The position numbers and the translations under genes are program-made. From Coriobacteriales bacterium (GTDB lineage Bacteria > Actinomycetota > Coriobacteriia > Coriobacteriales > UBA8131): a stretch of 20,036 bases of DNA. This document shows positions 18,270 to 20,036 of this stretch, piece after piece. Under the pieces are notes generated by a model. That model was not told the origin of the DNA, searched no databases, and worked only from the letters and a program-made list of their open reading frames with translations. Location of the stretch: contig JAITNB010000020.1 in assembly GCA_031290695.1 (NCBI GenBank), positions 1 to 20,036 of the forward strand, in the 5' to 3' direction. Within the stretch, counting starts at the first letter, position 1. Each line of letters opens with the position of its first letter.

Positions 18270-19186
18270 TGGGGCATCCCCTCACGCTGTGCCGTGATGA
18301 AGCGGTCCCTGCCCGTGAGGTCCTGATGGGCCGTAACGTTTGTGAAACCGGGAGCACAGAGTGCGGCGGCCTGGTGCACGGTGTCCTCGTGCAGCTCACA
18401 GGCGAGCAGGCCGCCGGGCCTGAGGAGCACCCGCGCCTGGTCGATGATGCGCTTGAAGATAGCGAGGCCGCTCGCTCCCCCATCGAGTGCGAGCACTGGC
18501 TCGAAGGCGGCAACCTCCTGCGGGAGCGTGCGCAGCTGTGCCGTGGGGATATAGGGCGGGTTGGACACCACAACATCGAAGGCCTGGTGGTTGGCCGGGC
18601 CTTGCAGGAGCGAGGCGGCGAGGTCGTCTTGCGCGATGTGCAGGCGGCCGAGGCCGTCGAGCTTGAGCGCTTGGGCATTGGCCTGGGCGAGCCCGACCGC
18701 CTGTGGGTCGATGTCGGTGGCCGCGACGTGGCACTGCGGGTGCTCGTGCAACAGCGACTGCGCGTTGCAGCGGGTGCCGGTGCTGAGGGGGTGGTTGTGG
18801 GGGCCGGGGGGGGGGGGTGGAAGCTCGCCCTTATCCACATCCAGATAGGTGAGGACGAGGTCAACGAGGAGCTCGGTCTCGGGGCGGGGGATGAGGACGC
18901 CGGGGCGCACTTGGAGGTCGAGGTGGCGAAACGGGGCGGTGCCAATGATGTATTGGAGAGGCTCGCCTGCGGCGCGGCGCTTGACGGCCTCGCGCAACGT
19001 GGCGCGCTCGGCGGGTGAGAGTGGGCGGTCGAAGTCGAGGTAGAGGTCGAGGCGCGTGAGGGCGGTGGCGTAGCAGAGCAGCCACTGCGCGCTGAGCCGC
19101 GGGTTAACGTCGCCCTTTTGGGCAAGGTGGCCCTGGGTCCAGGCGAGCGTGGTGCGGATGGTCCAGGGCTGATCCTGCGCGGACAT
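18266..19186 (-). CDS. prmC: Release-factor glutamine methyltransferase PrmC with degraded SAM motif
   Basis: PrmC methylates the Gln of the GGQ motif in release factors. The 306-residue frame is full length. The N-terminal substrate domain ends in GVLIPRPETELLVD (96-109), and the catalytic VVSNPPYI (206-213) and C-terminal part are normal. The middle is not. A run of Pro codons (123-127, including 12 identical bases) is followed by STGTRCNAQSLL (135-146), where the family has a GTGTGxIALSLA-type SAM loop. Spacing from there to ATDID equals that in E. coli PrmC, so this is motif I with about four damaging substitutions, and the VLDL lead-in strand is missing. No other frame restores it. The gene is either decaying or affected by sequencing error. 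It lies one base after prfA, its substrate's gene. Confidence 0.88.
   Translation of the reverse strand: MSAQDQPWTIRTTLAWTQGHLAQKGDVNPRLSAQWLLCYATALTRLDLYLDFDRPLSPAERATLREAVKRRAAGEPLQYIIGTAPFRHLDLQVRPGVLIPRPETELLVDLVLTYLDVDKGELPPPPPGPHNHPLSTGTRCNAQSLLHEHPQCHVAATDIDPQAVGLAQANAQALKLDGLGRLHIAQDDLAASLLQGPANHQAFDVVVSNPPYIPTAQLRTLPQEVAAFEPVLALDGGASGLAIFKRIIDQARVLLRPGGLLACELHEDTVHQAAALCAPGFTNVTAHQDLTGRDRFITAQREGMPQ
18806..18817. repeat. 12-base homopolymer (G on plus, C on coding strand) inside prmC
   Basis: Twelve consecutive G on the plus strand encode four Pro codons (residues 124-127) of prmC. This is the longest homopolymer I noticed in the window. It is of a length at which polymerase slippage or sequencing miscalls are expected. 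Gain or loss of one base would put prmC out of frame before its catalytic NPPY motif. Confidence 0.95.
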
Positions 19187-19187
19187 G

Positions 19188-20036
19188 CTAGATCGAGGCC
19201 TCTAACCGGCGGGCGCGGTCAGCGGTTATGAGGGCGGTGGTGAGCTCCTCGAGGCCGGCACCACCAGCAGCAAGCAGGATGCCGTTGTAGGTGCCGTTGT
19301 AGCCGATGCGGTGGTCGGTCACGCGGTCCTGGGGGCCGTTGTAGGTGCGGATCTTCTCGCTGCGGTCGCCGGAGCCTATCTGCGAGCGGCGTTGCGCCCC
19401 CAGCTCGGCCTGCTGCTCGGCGAGCATCTTGTCGTAGAGGCGGGCGCGCAGGACCTGCATCGCGGCCTCCTTGTTCTGGAGCTGCGACTTCTGGTCCTGC
19501 GACTGCACCACGAGCCCACTGGGCAGGTGGGTGATGCGCACGGCGGAGTCGGTGGTGTTGACGCACTGGCCGCCAGGCCCGCCCGCGCGGTAGACGTCGA
19601 TGCGAAGGTCGTTGGCGTTGATGTCGACCTCGACCTCGTCGGCCTCGGGCAACACGGCGACGGTCGCGGTGGAGGTGTGGATGCGGCCCTGCGACTCGGT
19701 CTTGGGAACGCGCTGCACGCGGTGCACGCCGCTCTCGAACTTCATGACGCTGTAGACCTTGTCGCCCGTGACCTTGAACTCGACCTTTGAGAAGCCGCCC
19801 GCCTCTGAGGTTGACGAGTCGAGCTGCTCGACCTTCCAGCTCCTGGTGTCGGCAAAGCGGGTGTACATGCGGTAGAGGTCGCCCGCGAAGATGGCTGCCT
19901 CGTCACCGCCGGCCCCGGAGCGTATCTCGACGATGATGTCCCGCTCGTCGTTGGGGTCGCCGGGGACAAGCATGACCTTGATTCCTTCTTCAAGCCCTTC
20001 CAGTTGCGCAGTGAGCTGGGCAATCTCCTGTTGGGC
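19188..20036 (-). CDS. prfA: Peptide chain release factor 1 (5' end beyond the window)
   Basis: This is the C-terminal 282 residues of the class I release factor for UAG and UAA. The GGQ peptidyl-hydrolysis motif lies at 19566-19574 within [17 protein letters not shown]. The stop-codon recognition tripeptide is of the RF1 P-x-T type, here PKT in [16 protein letters not shown], rather than the SPF of RF2. [23 protein letters not shown] and the C-terminal [21 protein letters not shown] are family typical. The frame stays open to base 20036, so roughly 75 residues of the N-terminal domain are missing off the edge. The stop codon is one base from the prmC start, giving a prfA-prmC-tsaC transcript. 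Confidence 0.97.
   Translation of the reverse strand, partial: AQQEIAQLTAQLEGLEEGIKVMLVPGDPNDERDIIVEIRSGAGGDEAAIFAGDLYRMYTRFADTRSWKVEQLDSSTSEAGGFSKVEFKVTGDKVYSVMKFESGVHRVQRVPKTESQGRIHTSTATVAVLPEADEVEVDINANDLRIDVYRAGGPGGQCVNTTDSAVRITHLPSGLVVQSQDQKSQLQNKEAAMQVLRARLYDKMLAEQQAELGAQRRSQIGSGDRSEKIRTYNGPQDRVTDHRIGYNGTYNGILLAAGGAGLEELTTALITADRARRLEASI

Noticed and set aside
18771..18820. A pair of compensating frameshifts as the cause of the prmC motif I damage
   Set aside because: I translated the other two frames across the stretch and neither gives the VLDLGTG-type motif, whereas the in-frame reading keeps the right spacing and several matching residues.

Overview
The window is an actinobacterial chromosome segment, most likely from the class Coriobacteriia (Eggerthella/Slackia-like groups are the best guess; genus not resolvable by eye). 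The reasons are the 16S rRNA fragment, which has the Coriobacteriia-style stretch just before the 515-530 loop, the GC-rich coding, and the gene order prfA-prmC-tsaC ... glyA-upp-dCMP deaminase-atp operon-murA-LCP. Nearly everything is ordinary core genome on the minus strand. The exceptions are larE (plus strand) and several small structural oddities.

Layout, left to right: the 5' third of a 16S rRNA gene (minus) with its leader, boxA and promoter (1 to about 900); larE on the plus strand (945-1763); a hairpin between convergent genes; an LCP cell-wall glycopolymer ligase with its own promoter; murA; the complete F1Fo ATP synthase operon read right to left as small membrane protein-atpB-E-F-H-A-G-D-C; then dCMP deaminase, upp, glyA and rpiB; a two-component system (histidine kinase and OmpR-type regulator); then tsaC, prmC and the 3' part of prfA running off the right edge.

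How the genes fit together: prfA/prmC/tsaC form a translation-fidelity block (release factor 1, its glutamine methylase, tRNA threonylcarbamoylation). glyA/upp/dCMP deaminase supply one-carbon units and pyrimidines for dTMP. The atp genes make a proton-type ATP synthase and run almost without gaps into murA, the first committed step of peptidoglycan synthesis. The LCP enzyme, which attaches polymers to the wall, follows under its own promoter.

The points most worth checking are: (1) MurA has Asp in place of the fosfomycin-target Cys. (2) prmC has a 12-base homopolymer followed by a badly degraded SAM-binding motif I, although the rest of the gene is intact and in frame. (3) A perfect 15-bp inverted repeat brackets the two-component system like terminal inverted repeats. 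(4) The ATP synthase b, gamma and alpha subunits carry lineage-type extensions or insertions. (5) Several strong hairpins lie between genes. I did not find a clearly new multi-gene system; the candidate cassette around the two-component system is the closest thing to one.
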